64,000 nt of DNA from an uncultured Gammaproteobacteria bacterium. GTDB taxonomy: Bacteria; Pseudomonadota; Gammaproteobacteria; Pseudomonadales; Litorivicinaceae. The notes under the pieces are model-generated. The model made no database searches. It was not told the origin of the DNA and saw only the letters and a list, made by a program, of their open reading frames with translations. Within the stretch, counting starts at the first letter, position 1, and each line of letters begins with the position of its first letter. The translations under genes and the position numbers were made by a program. Location of the stretch: positions 1 to 64,000 of the forward strand of contig CAJWIY010000002.1 in NCBI GenBank assembly GCA_913042205.1, given 5' to 3'. Positions 29,581 through 38,320 of the stretch are shown one piece after another.

Positions 29581-30558
29581 ATGAAAAAAATACAATTGGC
29601 AGCCTCTGTTGCTGTCCTCACAGCTGTCGTTGCAGCACCATCATTCGCTGCGGACGTCACACTCAAGTTCGGGCATGTTGGCAAACCGGGTTCATTGTTC
29701 GAGGCAAGCGTGAATGCATACGCGCAGTGCGTCAGCGATGAATCCAGTGGCAAGATCGAAGTACAAACCTTTGGCTCTTCGCAGCTCGGTAAAGATAAGG
29801 AGCTGTTGCAGAAGTTAAAACTGGGTCAGGTCGATTTCGCACTTCCCTCGTCCGTGATGTCGTCGGTAGCCGATGAATTTGGTGTGTTTGAGATGCCATA
29901 CATTATCAAGAATCGTGACCATATGAAGCGTGTGCAGGAGAAGCTGGGGGACACATTTCAGGCGGCGGCACAGGCAAAGGGTTACCATATCGTTGGGTAT
30001 TTTGAGAACGGATTCCGTCATATCACCAACAACACTCGTCCGATTAACGTCCCTGCCGACCTCGAAGGGGTGAAGCTTAGAACGCCGAAGGGCGCGTGGC
30101 GAGTTAAGATGTTCAAGCTATATGGGGCAAATCCTACCCCAATGGCTTTTTCTGATGTGTTCACGGCGCTAAAAACGGGCGTTATCGATGGCCAGGAGAA
30201 TCCCTACGCACAGATCGCTTCAGCGAAATTCCAAGAGGTACAAAAATATCTCTCGATTACTGGACACGTTTACACGCCTGCTTATGTGCTCTCCTCTAAA
30301 AAGCATTTTGACAAGCACCCAGCAGACGTGAAGAAAGTGCTGACAGACTGTGGTTCGTCAACTCAAACTCTTGTTTATCGCAAGGCGGCGTCACTTGAGG
30401 TTGAGCTTTTGGATGTGATTAAAGCCGCAGGGGTTCAGGTGAATAATGCTGACAATGCGGCATTTGTTAAGGCCTCTAAGGCGGTTTATGACGAGTTTTC
30501 TTCGTCCGTCAAAGGCGGCGCAGAGCTGGTCAAAACAGTTCAGAGCCTTTCGAACTAA
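29581..30558 (+). CDS. dctP: TRAP transporter substrate-binding protein (DctP family)
   Basis: The 325-residue protein has a clear signal peptide of about 23 residues (to SFA-AD). The DctP core follows: LKFGHVGKPGS, GSSQLGKDKELLQKLKLGQV, VKLRTPKGAWRVKMF with the carboxylate-binding arginine, and GVIDGQENPYAQI. It would capture an organic acid in the periplasm. The ATG at 29581 follows GGAGAA; a longer open frame lacks a signal peptide at its start. A GC-rich hairpin follows the stop, probably raising its mRNA level over dctQ and dctM. Confidence 0.93.
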   Translation: MKKIQLAASVAVLTAVVAAPSFAADVTLKFGHVGKPGSLFEASVNAYAQCVSDESSGKIEVQTFGSSQLGKDKELLQKLKLGQVDFALPSSVMSSVADEFGVFEMPYIIKNRDHMKRVQEKLGDTFQAAAQAKGYHIVGYFENGFRHITNNTRPINVPADLEGVKLRTPKGAWRVKMFKLYGANPTPMAFSDVFTALKTGVIDGQENPYAQIASAKFQEVQKYLSITGHVYTPAYVLSSKKHFDKHPADVKKVLTDCGSSTQTLVYRKAASLEVELLDVIKAAGVQVNNADNAAFVKASKAVYDEFSSSVKGGAELVKTVQSLSN

Positions 30559-30577
30559 CTTTCGTTTATCGTTCAGT

Positions 30578-30597
30578 GGCGGCCTACTCAGGCCGCC
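30578..30597 (+). terminator. Intercistronic hairpin between dctP and dctQ
   Basis: GGCGGCC (30578-30584) and GGCCGCC (30591-30597) form a perfect 7-bp G/C stem with loop TACTCA. No T-run follows, so it is more likely an mRNA-stabilising or partial-termination element than a full terminator. It fits the need for excess binding protein over the membrane subunits. Confidence 0.65.
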
Positions 30598-30618
30598 GAT
30601 TTAATCTAGGAGACTATT

Positions 30619-31161
30619 GTGAATCGTCTTGCCCGAGCCATGGATCAGTTACTTGTATGGTTCATCTTATTCCAGATGATTGCACTTACAGCAGTTGTAA
30701 TATTCGCAGTAGTCGCTCGAATAACCGGGAATTCGGTATCATGGTATGACGAAATCGCAGCCATCCAGCTATCGTGGTTAACCTACTATGGCGGTGCCTA
30801 TGCGGCTCTGCACCGTCGGCATATTGGGTTTGATACTGTTTTGCTGAAAATATCCATGCCTGTGAGAGCTTATGCGGTCATTTTCGCCGAGACTATTGTG
30901 ATCGGATTTTTCTTGTTGCTCGCTTATACGGGTTATCAGGTGCTTGTGGTTCTCGAAGGTGAGTATCTTGTGTCGCTCACCTGGATCCCTGTCCAGCTTA
31001 CTCAGTCTGTTATTCCGATAGGGGCCTCTTTATTTGTTTTGTGTGAGGCGTTGAGTTTTCCAAATTATTTTGAGAAATGTTGTGCTGGGATCTCTTTGGA
31101 GCACGCTGAAATTGAGGAAGAGGTCGAAACTGAGCTCGCTAAAGCGGGGACCAAGTCATGA
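30619..31161 (+). CDS. dctQ: TRAP transporter small permease subunit (DctQ family)
   Basis: The 180-residue protein has four predicted transmembrane helices and the DctQ-type features NSVSWYDEIAAIQLSWLTYY and HRRHIGFD. It forms the small membrane subunit of the TRAP importer. The start is a GTG with AGGAGA just upstream. Its stop overlaps the dctM ATG by 4 bp, so the two are coupled. Confidence 0.9.
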   Translation: MNRLARAMDQLLVWFILFQMIALTAVVIFAVVARITGNSVSWYDEIAAIQLSWLTYYGGAYAALHRRHIGFDTVLLKISMPVRAYAVIFAETIVIGFFLLLAYTGYQVLVVLEGEYLVSLTWIPVQLTQSVIPIGASLFVLCEALSFPNYFEKCCAGISLEHAEIEEEVETELAKAGTKS

Positions 31162-32441
31162 TAGTTTTCGTGATGTTTGTGATCTTGGTTGCCCTTATTT
31201 GTTTGAATGTCCCGATAGCGGTGGGGCTTGCGGTTGCGGCAATTTTTGGGCTCATAGTCACTGAAGGGGTGGACAGTGTTGTCACCCTTGCACTTGACAT
31301 GTATGACGGCTCGACAAAATTCTCATTAATCGCGATCCCAATGTTTGTTCTGGCTGGCGCTATCATGAACGCCGGCGGTATTACCGATAAGCTCATTAAT
31401 TTTGTGAACGCAATCATTGGATTTGTGCGTGGCGGGCTCGCAATGGTGAATATTGGGGTGAGCTTGTTTTTTGCTGAGATTTCGGGCTCCGCTGTGGCTG
31501 ATGTAGCTGCGTTGGGTTCGGTCCTGATTCCTCAAATGAAAAAGCGTGGTTACTCCGGTCCGCTAGCTGCGGCGGTTACATCCTCGTCTGCATCACTCGC
31601 TATAATTATTCCACCATCCATTCCAATGATCTTATATGCCACCTCAGCCGGTACCTCGGTAGAGCAGTTATTTGTGGCGGGGATTATTCCCGGATTACTT
31701 GGCGCGTTTGGATTGATGGGGATGGCCTATTACTTCGCCCGTCGTTACAACTTGCCCCGGGAAGAGGCTTTTAATGCCCGTCGTTTGTGGCGCACACTGA
31801 TTGAGGCGCTCCCTGCGTTTACATTACCGGTCATCATTTTGGGCGGTATCTTCGGTGGCTTCGTCACCGCCACTGAAGCCGCTGGCCTCGCTGTACTTGC
31901 GGCTTTGGTGGTTAGTGCGTGGTACTCAAATATGGATTTTGGCCACCTCAAGAGGGCTATGATCGATGGAGGGGTTCAGACGGCGGTGGTGATGTTATTG
32001 GTCGCAGCCTCGGTGGTTATGGGCGGTTTTTTAACAAGGGCTCAGATTCCTCAGGATTTCGCGCGCTGGATCCTAGACATCACAAATAACCAATGGGTTA
32101 TCCTAGCAATCTTGAATGTGTTTTTTTTGGTGATTGGTTTTTTCCTTCACTCCGCGGCCGCGATCATTCTTGTAGTTCCAATTGTGATCCCTCTAATCCA
32201 AGCGGCTGGTATTGATCCGATTCATTTTGGCTTGGTAGTCACGTTGAATTTAGCGTTAGGTCAGCAGACTCCGCCAGTAGCTAGTGTTTTGATTACCTCC
32301 TGTGCGGTCGCGCGCGCGAATATTTGGGATGTGTCGAAAATCAACATCTATTTCATCGCGGTTTTATTTGCTGTGTTGATGTTGTGTACATACGTGCCTG
32401 ACGTCCCGATGTACTTGGTCGATGCGATTTATAGGTCATAA
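31158..32441 (+). CDS. dctM: TRAP transporter large permease subunit (DctM family)
   Basis: The 427-residue protein has about 12 hydrophobic segments. The DctM hallmarks IAIPMFVLAGAIMNAGGITD, EISGSAVADVAALGSVLIP, IIPPSIPMILYA and LGQQTPPVASVL are all present. It is the Na+-coupled translocation subunit. It starts in a 4-bp overlap with dctQ, and the crotonase gene starts 2 bp after its stop, so transporter and enzymes are one operon. Confidence 0.94.
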   Translation: MIVFVMFVILVALICLNVPIAVGLAVAAIFGLIVTEGVDSVVTLALDMYDGSTKFSLIAIPMFVLAGAIMNAGGITDKLINFVNAIIGFVRGGLAMVNIGVSLFFAEISGSAVADVAALGSVLIPQMKKRGYSGPLAAAVTSSSASLAIIIPPSIPMILYATSAGTSVEQLFVAGIIPGLLGAFGLMGMAYYFARRYNLPREEAFNARRLWRTLIEALPAFTLPVIILGGIFGGFVTATEAAGLAVLAALVVSAWYSNMDFGHLKRAMIDGGVQTAVVMLLVAASVVMGGFLTRAQIPQDFARWILDITNNQWVILAILNVFFLVIGFFLHSAAAIILVVPIVIPLIQAAGIDPIHFGLVVTLNLALGQQTPPVASVLITSCAVARANIWDVSKINIYFIAVLFAVLMLCTYVPDVPMYLVDAIYRS

Positions 32442-32443
32442 CT

Positions 32444-33208
32444 GTGCCTGACTTCACGATTACTCATAAAGGCGGTATCGCTGAATATCGCCTGATGAGG
32501 CCCGATTCAAGGAACTCGCTCACCTTTGAGATGTATCAGGCAATCGAAGATTTGTGTGAACACCCTGGTGAAGCGGGGGTGATTGTTATGACCGCAGAGG
32601 GCGAAAAAGCATTCGCGTCAGGAACTGACATATCAAATTTCAAAGACTTCCAATCAGCCCAGGATGCGATTAATTATGAGGCGTTGATTGGTCGCGTCAT
32701 AGATGCTGTTCAGAGGTCATCAGTCCCGGTTATTGCGTCGCTTCACGGGATTGTCGCCGGCGGTGGTGCAGCAATTGCAGCGGCGGCAGATATCCGACTG
32801 GCAACACCGGATACGCGTTTTGGTATGCCCATCGCTCGGACGCTTGGCAATTGTTTGTCGGTCGCAAATCTTAACCGTCTCGTGCACTTATTGGGTGAGT
32901 CTCGGACACGCTATCTAATGCTAACTGCTGAATTCTTGGAAGTGGAATCGTTGACGACCTCAGGATTTGTAAGTGAGGTTTTGGAGAGCGCTGCCTTATG
33001 TGATCAGAGGGCACGAGACTTGGCCGTTCACATGACAACGTTAGCACCGCTCACGATTTCTGCGACTCGAGATGGTCTTGCGCGACTCGAGGAACGGCCG
33101 GTTCCAGCAGACAGTGATTTGATTCAGCGGTGCTACCTTAGTGACGACTTTTCTGAGGGCGTTGACGCATTTTTTGCGAAACGGAAACCGACCTGGAGTG
33201 GACAGTGA
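32444..33208 (+). CDS. Crotonase-fold protein (enoyl-CoA hydratase/isomerase family), active-site variant
   Basis: The 254-residue protein has the crotonase CoA-binding and oxyanion-hole regions (FASGTDISNFKDF; IVAGGGAAIAAAADIRLATP). Aligned by hand with rat crotonase, the two catalytic glutamates are missing: the first position is Ile in MPIAR, the second is Tyr in RYLMLTAEF. It is therefore unlikely to be a standard hydratase; an isomerase, decarboxylase or hydrolase role is possible. GTG start. Its end overlaps the CoA transferase start by 4 bp, so the two probably act on the same acyl-CoA. Confidence 0.87.
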   Translation: MPDFTITHKGGIAEYRLMRPDSRNSLTFEMYQAIEDLCEHPGEAGVIVMTAEGEKAFASGTDISNFKDFQSAQDAINYEALIGRVIDAVQRSSVPVIASLHGIVAGGGAAIAAAADIRLATPDTRFGMPIARTLGNCLSVANLNRLVHLLGESRTRYLMLTAEFLEVESLTTSGFVSEVLESAALCDQRARDLAVHMTTLAPLTISATRDGLARLEERPVPADSDLIQRCYLSDDFSEGVDAFFAKRKPTWSGQ

Positions 33209-34413
33209 GTGAGCAACCACGCCCGTTATCTGGGATGCGAGTGGTAGAGCTTGCTCACATCATGGCTGGCCCCTTATGCGGAATGATGCTCGCGGACATG
33301 GGCGCGGATGTTATAAAAGTTGAAAAGCTCGATGGTGGTGACGATTCAAGGCGTATGGTCCCCCCAAAGGTTAATAATGAGTCTGCTGCTTTTTTGATGA
33401 TGAACCGTAACAAACGCGGGGTAGCGCTCGACTTAAAATCAGAGAAAGGAAAGGAAGTTCTCGCTGACCTTTTGAAGCATGCTGATTGCGTTATTGAGAA
33501 TTTTCGTCATGACACGATGAAACGACTTGGCTTATCTTTTGAGGATTTGAAGTCGATTAATCCGGGTCTTATCTATGTTGAAATTTCCGGATACGGCCGA
33601 ACAGGGCCCTATTGTGAGCGAGCGGGCTTCGATCTGGTTGCTCAGGGCGCAAGTGGGTTGATGAGTATCACGGGACCTGGCCAAGATGATGCCCCGGTCA
33701 AGGTAGGTGCCCCGGTGACAGATATAACAGCAGGCATCTTGGCGGCTATGGCGGCTGCGGCTGCTTATGCTGGAAAGCAAAAAACGGGGCTCGGCACGCG
33801 TGTTGACACCTCTTTATTTGAAGCCGGGATCACGCATACTTATTGGCAATCAGCCATCGCGTTGGCGACCGGGGAATCACCCAAAGCGCTTGGATCGGCG
33901 CATCCTCTGAATGCGCCATATCAGGCATTTGCGACTGCTGATGGTTACATCAATATCGGTGCCGCGAACCAGAGAAACTGGTTACGGCTGTTGGATGTGA
34001 TTCATGCGCCCGAGTTGAATGATGATCCTAGGTTTACAAACAACGCAAACCGGATGGCGCACCTCGATGACCTGGTGGATGTGCTAAACGGATACTTCAG
34101 GAAAAAGACGTCGGATGTTTGGCTTGATGAGTTGGATGTGGCTGGTGTACCTGCCGGCCCTATTCTTTCCATCGGTGAGATGCTTGAACACCCGCAGGCA
34201 CTGGCCCGCGATATGATTGTTGAGACAGAGCATGAGCGGCTAGGTGCTATCAAGGGTCTTGGAATGGCTGTGAAGTTTCATGGCGCTGAGTCGATCGACT
34301 CAAGACCCCCGCCGGTGCACGGGCAACACACCACCGAGGTTCTTCTCGAGCTCGGATATTCGGATAGCCAGATTCGGGAGCTTTATTCAGCGGGCGTGGT
34401 TTACACCTCGTAG
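33205..34413 (+). CDS. CaiB/BaiF-type (class III) CoA transferase
   Basis: The 402-residue protein begins with the family motif RVVELAHIMAGPLCGMMLAD and GADVIKVEK. It contains NRNKRGVALDLKSEKGKEVL and GAPVTDITAGILAAMAA, the latter with the expected catalytic aspartate. Class III transferases move CoA between carboxylic acids. As last gene of the TRAP operon it would activate the imported acid as its CoA thioester. The start is a GTG overlapping the crotonase stop. Substrate cannot be read from sequence. Confidence 0.92.
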   Translation: MSEQPRPLSGMRVVELAHIMAGPLCGMMLADMGADVIKVEKLDGGDDSRRMVPPKVNNESAAFLMMNRNKRGVALDLKSEKGKEVLADLLKHADCVIENFRHDTMKRLGLSFEDLKSINPGLIYVEISGYGRTGPYCERAGFDLVAQGASGLMSITGPGQDDAPVKVGAPVTDITAGILAAMAAAAAYAGKQKTGLGTRVDTSLFEAGITHTYWQSAIALATGESPKALGSAHPLNAPYQAFATADGYINIGAANQRNWLRLLDVIHAPELNDDPRFTNNANRMAHLDDLVDVLNGYFRKKTSDVWLDELDVAGVPAGPILSIGEMLEHPQALARDMIVETEHERLGAIKGLGMAVKFHGAESIDSRPPPVHGQHTTEVLLELGYSDSQIRELYSAGVVYTS

Positions 34414-34443
34414 TGGATCAGACGGCCCATGACAGCCCCTGAG

Positions 34444-35769
34444 CTATTGGCGTTTTTTCTCTGGGATCAGGCCCTCGGGGGCGTAACGGAGGGCGACAAG
34501 TAGAATAATTCCAACGGTCATTAAGCGCATGTGAGCAGCACCCTCTAGCAAGTGCGCGCGTACCGCACTCTCTCGAGCCATGCCTGAAGTTAAAGTTTCT
34601 ATCAGCCATAAACCGATAGGTTCTGCCTCGATCCAAAAAAACCAGATAAAGAAACCACCGATTACCGCACCCCAATTGTTTCCAGAGCCGCCAATTATGA
34701 CCATCACCCAAATAAGAAAGGTGAATCGAAGCGGGTTGTACCCAACAGGAGTGAATTGACCATCGAGAGTAGTTAGCATCGCGCCTGCCAAACCTATTAC
34801 CGCTGAGCCCAGAGTAAAAACGCGTAGATGTTGCCAAGTTACATCTTTACCCATCGCGGCGGCTGCCGTTTCATTGTCTCTGATTGCCCGCATCATCCGC
34901 CCCCATGGTGACTTTAGGGCAGTTTCGGACAGCCAAAGTAGGACAGCGATGACTACAATAAACAGCAACGCGTAGCAGATTTTGACGAATATAGCCGACG
35001 CGTCGTCCACGGGCATACCAAAATCAAGAGCCCACTCTTGGAACCACTGTGCCTGTTGAAGTTCGATTTCATATGGAACTGGCCGCGGTAGACCGTTCAC
35101 ATTCTTGACCCCGCGAGTGAGCCACTCTTCATTCTTGATGCAGAAAATAATGATCTCGCTGATTCCGAGGGTAGCGATTGCTAAATAGTCAGAGCGAAGA
35201 CCTAGCGCGATCTTTCCGATGACAAAGGCAACTCCTGCCGCAAACAGAGCGCCAACAGGCCAGGCGATTAAGATCGGTAGCCCAAGGCCGCCCAGGTATC
35301 CGGTAACCGACGGGTTGATGGCCTCGATCGCAGTAACACTTGGATCAAAGAAAACTCTTAAGAGCGCATATCCCAAGATGACGATGCCAGCAATGGCCCA
35401 ATAGCGTTGCCTCTTTGAATACTTGACTCGCGACCACGTATATAGACTGGCCGCGATCGTGCCTGTGGTGATTATCAGTCCGAGTACGATGCCCAATCCA
35501 CCGGCCTGCCAGGCCTCTGAAACTGGTGGCATCGAGATCAATACCCCTGCAAGCCCGCCAAGCGCAGCAAAACCCATCACGCCGACGTTAAACAGTCCTG
35601 CGTAGCCCCACTGAATATTGACGCCCAGTGACATGATGGCGCTGATTAAACAGAGATTTAGAATGGTCAAAGATACCGATAAACCTTGTATAACTGCGAC
35701 CGCTAACAGAAGCCCAGCCATCACGCTGAATAAGATTTGATTACGGTATTGATGATAGAATGCTGCCAT
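34444..35769 (-). CDS. livM: Branched-chain-type amino-acid ABC transporter permease (LivM family)
   Basis: The 441-residue membrane protein has the LivM pattern: NLCLISAIMSLGVNIQWGYA near the N terminus, SDYLAIATLGISEI, and SPWGRMMRAIRDNE in the cytoplasmic loop that contacts the ATPase. It is longer than usual, with extra hydrophobic sequence before the core. It pairs with LivH; the starts and stops overlap by 1 bp. Last gene of the minus-strand liv operon, it ends 30 bp from the convergent CoA transferase. The imported compound may be an amino acid, amide or similar. Confidence 0.92.
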   Translation of the reverse strand: MAAFYHQYRNQILFSVMAGLLLAVAVIQGLSVSLTILNLCLISAIMSLGVNIQWGYAGLFNVGVMGFAALGGLAGVLISMPPVSEAWQAGGLGIVLGLIITTGTIAASLYTWSRVKYSKRQRYWAIAGIVILGYALLRVFFDPSVTAIEAINPSVTGYLGGLGLPILIAWPVGALFAAGVAFVIGKIALGLRSDYLAIATLGISEIIIFCIKNEEWLTRGVKNVNGLPRPVPYEIELQQAQWFQEWALDFGMPVDDASAIFVKICYALLFIVVIAVLLWLSETALKSPWGRMMRAIRDNETAAAAMGKDVTWQHLRVFTLGSAVIGLAGAMLTTLDGQFTPVGYNPLRFTFLIWVMVIIGGSGNNWGAVIGGFFIWFFWIEAEPIGLWLIETLTSGMARESAVRAHLLEGAAHMRLMTVGIILLVALRYAPEGLIPEKKRQ

Positions 35770-36782
35770 TAGATCGTCTTCCCGCTAAACAGGCCGGTCG
35801 GTTTAATGACCAATACGATGACCAAGATGATGAACGATACCGCGATCTTATAGTCTGTCCCCAGAAACTGAATAAGTGAGTCAAGTTCTAGATTGTCTGG
35901 CCCCAGATACAATAAGACTTTTTTGTAGGCAAAGGTTAATATCAATTCGCTAAAGGCAATAACGTATCCACCAGCGATCGCGCCTACGGGATTACCAACC
36001 CCTCCGACAATTGCTGACGCGAATATCGGAAGCAATAGCTGCATGTAGACAAAGGGTTTGAATGATTTGTCCAAGCCGTAAAGCGTGCCCCCGACGGTTG
36101 CGAGGGCTGCTACTATTATCCAGGTGACCATGACCACGCGATCTGGATCGATGCCAGACAATAGCGCGAGATCTTCATTATCTGAGTACGCTCGCATGGA
36201 TTTGCCGGTACGAGTGTGATTTAAGAACCAGAACATGGCGGTGACGATGATGAGAGCTATCGCAATCGTAACTGCCTGCGTCATCTTCAGTGACAGACCT
36301 TCGTTGAGACCCGTCATTTCTTTGAATTCCTGAGCCTTGAGTATAAAGCGGGTCCCGTCAAAAAAGATTTGGTCACCAGGGCCGATGATGAAGCGGATAA
36401 GACCACCCATAAAAAACATCACGCCGATCGAGACTATAAGGAAAATTACGGGATTAGCTCTACGCTCACGGTGATAGCGATAGACAACCTTGTCTATGGC
36501 GAGGGTTAGTATGGCTGTTACTGTGATCCCGATCGGAATAGCTATCAGCGCTGTCGGTAGCGGTTTGATGCTTACCCCGATAGATTGCAGTCCCCAAGTC
36601 ACAAGGATAGTGATCATTGCACCGAACGCCATTGTTTCGCCTTGTGCAAAGTTCGAGAAGCGGAGTACGCCGTAAACCAAGGTGACGCCGAGGGCTCCAA
36701 GCGCGAGCTGGGAGCCATAGGTCAATCCTGGGATGATCAGGAAATTTGCGAGCAATGTTAGGGCATTTAAGATGTCTGTCAC
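35769..36782 (-). CDS. livH: Branched-chain-type amino-acid ABC transporter permease (LivH family)
   Basis: The 337-residue membrane protein has the LivH hallmark FSNFAQGETMAFGAMITILV and the coupling loop TRTGKSMRAYSDNEDLALLSG. GGVGNPVGAIAGGYVIAFSE is also typical. It starts with GTG directly after the livF stop. Together with LivM it forms the translocation pore. Confidence 0.92.
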   Translation of the reverse strand: MTDILNALTLLANFLIIPGLTYGSQLALGALGVTLVYGVLRFSNFAQGETMAFGAMITILVTWGLQSIGVSIKPLPTALIAIPIGITVTAILTLAIDKVVYRYHRERRANPVIFLIVSIGVMFFMGGLIRFIIGPGDQIFFDGTRFILKAQEFKEMTGLNEGLSLKMTQAVTIAIALIIVTAMFWFLNHTRTGKSMRAYSDNEDLALLSGIDPDRVVMVTWIIVAALATVGGTLYGLDKSFKPFVYMQLLLPIFASAIVGGVGNPVGAIAGGYVIAFSELILTFAYKKVLLYLGPDNLELDSLIQFLGTDYKIAVSFIILVIVLVIKPTGLFSGKTI

Positions 36783-37487
36783 TTAACCTCCCAAGAATGC
36801 TCTGCGTACTTCTGGGTTCGCAAGTAACGCTTCGCCAGAATCAGTAAACCTGTTGTGCCCCTGAACCAAAACATATCCTTTGTCGGCGATTTCGAGGGCC
36901 TGCTTGGCATTTTGCTCAACCATTAAAATAGCAACACGTAGTCGGGCAATTTCAATGATTCGATCGAACAATTCATCCATTACGATTGGAGAAACGCCTG
37001 CGGTGGGCTCATCCAGAATCAGAACTTGTGGGTGTGTCATTAGGGCACGACCCACAGCTACTTGTTGGCGTTGCCCGCCCGATAGCTCGCCGGCTGGCTG
37101 TCTTCTTTTATCTTTCAGTATCGGGAAAAGGTCATAAACCTGAGCTATAGAATCAGCAATCGGCTCGGTTCGAATAAACGCTCCCATCTCGAGATTTTCT
37201 TCGACGGTCATAGACGTGAAGACGTTTTGATTTTGCGGAACAAAGCCCATGCCGCGTAGCACTCGTTCTTCGGGCTTCAAGTGAGTGATGTCCTGATCAT
37301 TAAATAGAATGCGCCCCTGTCTCAGGGGCAACATTCCGAACACCGCTTTCATGGCGGTTGACTTTCCGGCACCGTTTGGGCCGACGATGACTGCGATTTC
37401 ACCTTTTTCCACACCAATAGAGCAGTCATGAAGGATGTCTGTTGCTCCATATCCGCCGGTCATATGTTCGCCCAGTAAGAAGCTCAT
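36783..37487 (-). CDS. livF: Branched-chain-type amino-acid ABC transporter ATP-binding protein (LivF family)
   Basis: The 234-residue ATPase has Walker A GPNGAGKST, signature LSGGQRQQVAVGRAL and Walker B VLILDEPTAGVSP. The family-typical ITHLKPEERVLRGMGFVPQ is present. It lies 1 bp downstream of the livG stop and abuts livH. The two ATPases LivF and LivG probably form a heterodimer. Confidence 0.94.
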   Translation of the reverse strand: MSFLLGEHMTGGYGATDILHDCSIGVEKGEIAVIVGPNGAGKSTAMKAVFGMLPLRQGRILFNDQDITHLKPEERVLRGMGFVPQNQNVFTSMTVEENLEMGAFIRTEPIADSIAQVYDLFPILKDKRRQPAGELSGGQRQQVAVGRALMTHPQVLILDEPTAGVSPIVMDELFDRIIEIARLRVAILMVEQNAKQALEIADKGYVLVQGHNRFTDSGEALLANPEVRRAFLGG

Positions 37488-37488
37488 G

Positions 37489-38259
37489 CTATTTCTTGTG
37501 TCTCTGCCCAGTGCCGAGATAAGCCTCGATCACTTGCTCGTTATTCTTGACATCATCAATGTTACCCTCTGCAAGGACAGAACCCTCCGCCATGCAGATA
37601 ACGGGATCACATAAACGTGCGACGAACTCCATATCGTGTTCTATCAGACAGAACGTGTAGTTACGTTCTTGGTTCAGCTTGATAATGGCATCACCGATTT
37701 TGTGAAGGAGCGTTCGGTTAACCCCGGCTCCCACCTCGTCAAGAAAAACAATCTTTGCGTCGACCATCATGGTACGCCCAAGCTCTAGAAGTTTTTTTTG
37801 TCCACCGGAGAGATTGCCTGCAAACTCGTCAGCGACCTGTTCGATTTCAAGGAAGTGGATGACTTCCTCGGCCTTGGCGCGGACCTCTTCCTCATGCGCT
37901 ATAACAAGGCTGGGGTTAAACCAGGTACGTAGCAGACTCTCCCCAGCCTGATTGGGAGGAACCATCATCAGATTGTCGCGAACGGTCAGGGTGGCGAACT
38001 CATGGGCGAGTTGGAAGGTCCGTAACACACCCTTGTGAAATAGTTCATGAGGCTTCAGGCCGGTAATGTCTTGACCATCCAATGTAACCTTACCGGACGT
38101 CGGTTGGTAAAGGCCTGCGATTACGTTGAATAAAGTCGTTTTTCCGGCGCCATTGGGACCGATTAGTCCCGTGATCGTGTTCGGCTGTATTGATAGACTA
38201 GCTCCGTTGACGGCACGAACACCGCCAAAGTGCTTGTGTAGATTTTCGACGACGATCAT
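37489..38259 (-). CDS. livG: Branched-chain-type amino-acid ABC transporter ATP-binding protein (LivG family)
   Basis: The 256-residue ATPase has Walker A GPNGAGKTTLFNVI, signature LSGGQKKLLELGR and the LivG-type C-terminal helix with DMEFVARLCD. Walker B reads IVFLDEVGAGVN: Val replaces the usual Pro after DE, while the catalytic Glu is kept. I prefer the ATG at 38259; a TTG two codons upstream is possible, and neither has a clear ribosome-binding site. A terminator-like hairpin lies between this gene and the binding-protein gene upstream. Confidence 0.93.
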   Translation of the reverse strand: MIVVENLHKHFGGVRAVNGASLSIQPNTITGLIGPNGAGKTTLFNVIAGLYQPTSGKVTLDGQDITGLKPHELFHKGVLRTFQLAHEFATLTVRDNLMMVPPNQAGESLLRTWFNPSLVIAHEEEVRAKAEEVIHFLEIEQVADEFAGNLSGGQKKLLELGRTMMVDAKIVFLDEVGAGVNRTLLHKIGDAIIKLNQERNYTFCLIEHDMEFVARLCDPVICMAEGSVLAEGNIDDVKNNEQVIEAYLGTGQRHKK

Positions 38260-38272
38260 GGGCAAGGATTAC

Positions 38273-38310
38273 AAAAAAGCGGCTCAGAGCTCACCTCTGC
38301 GCCGCTTTTA
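38273..38310 (-). terminator. Terminator/attenuator between the binding-protein gene and livG
   Basis: AAAAGCGGC (38275-38283) and GCCGCTTTT (38301-38309) pair perfectly. Inside them CAGAG and CTCTG also pair, giving a stem of about 14 bp with one mismatch. On the minus strand a T-run follows. Partial termination here would give more binding protein than transporter. Confidence 0.8.
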
Positions 38311-38320
38311 TAGCAATGGA

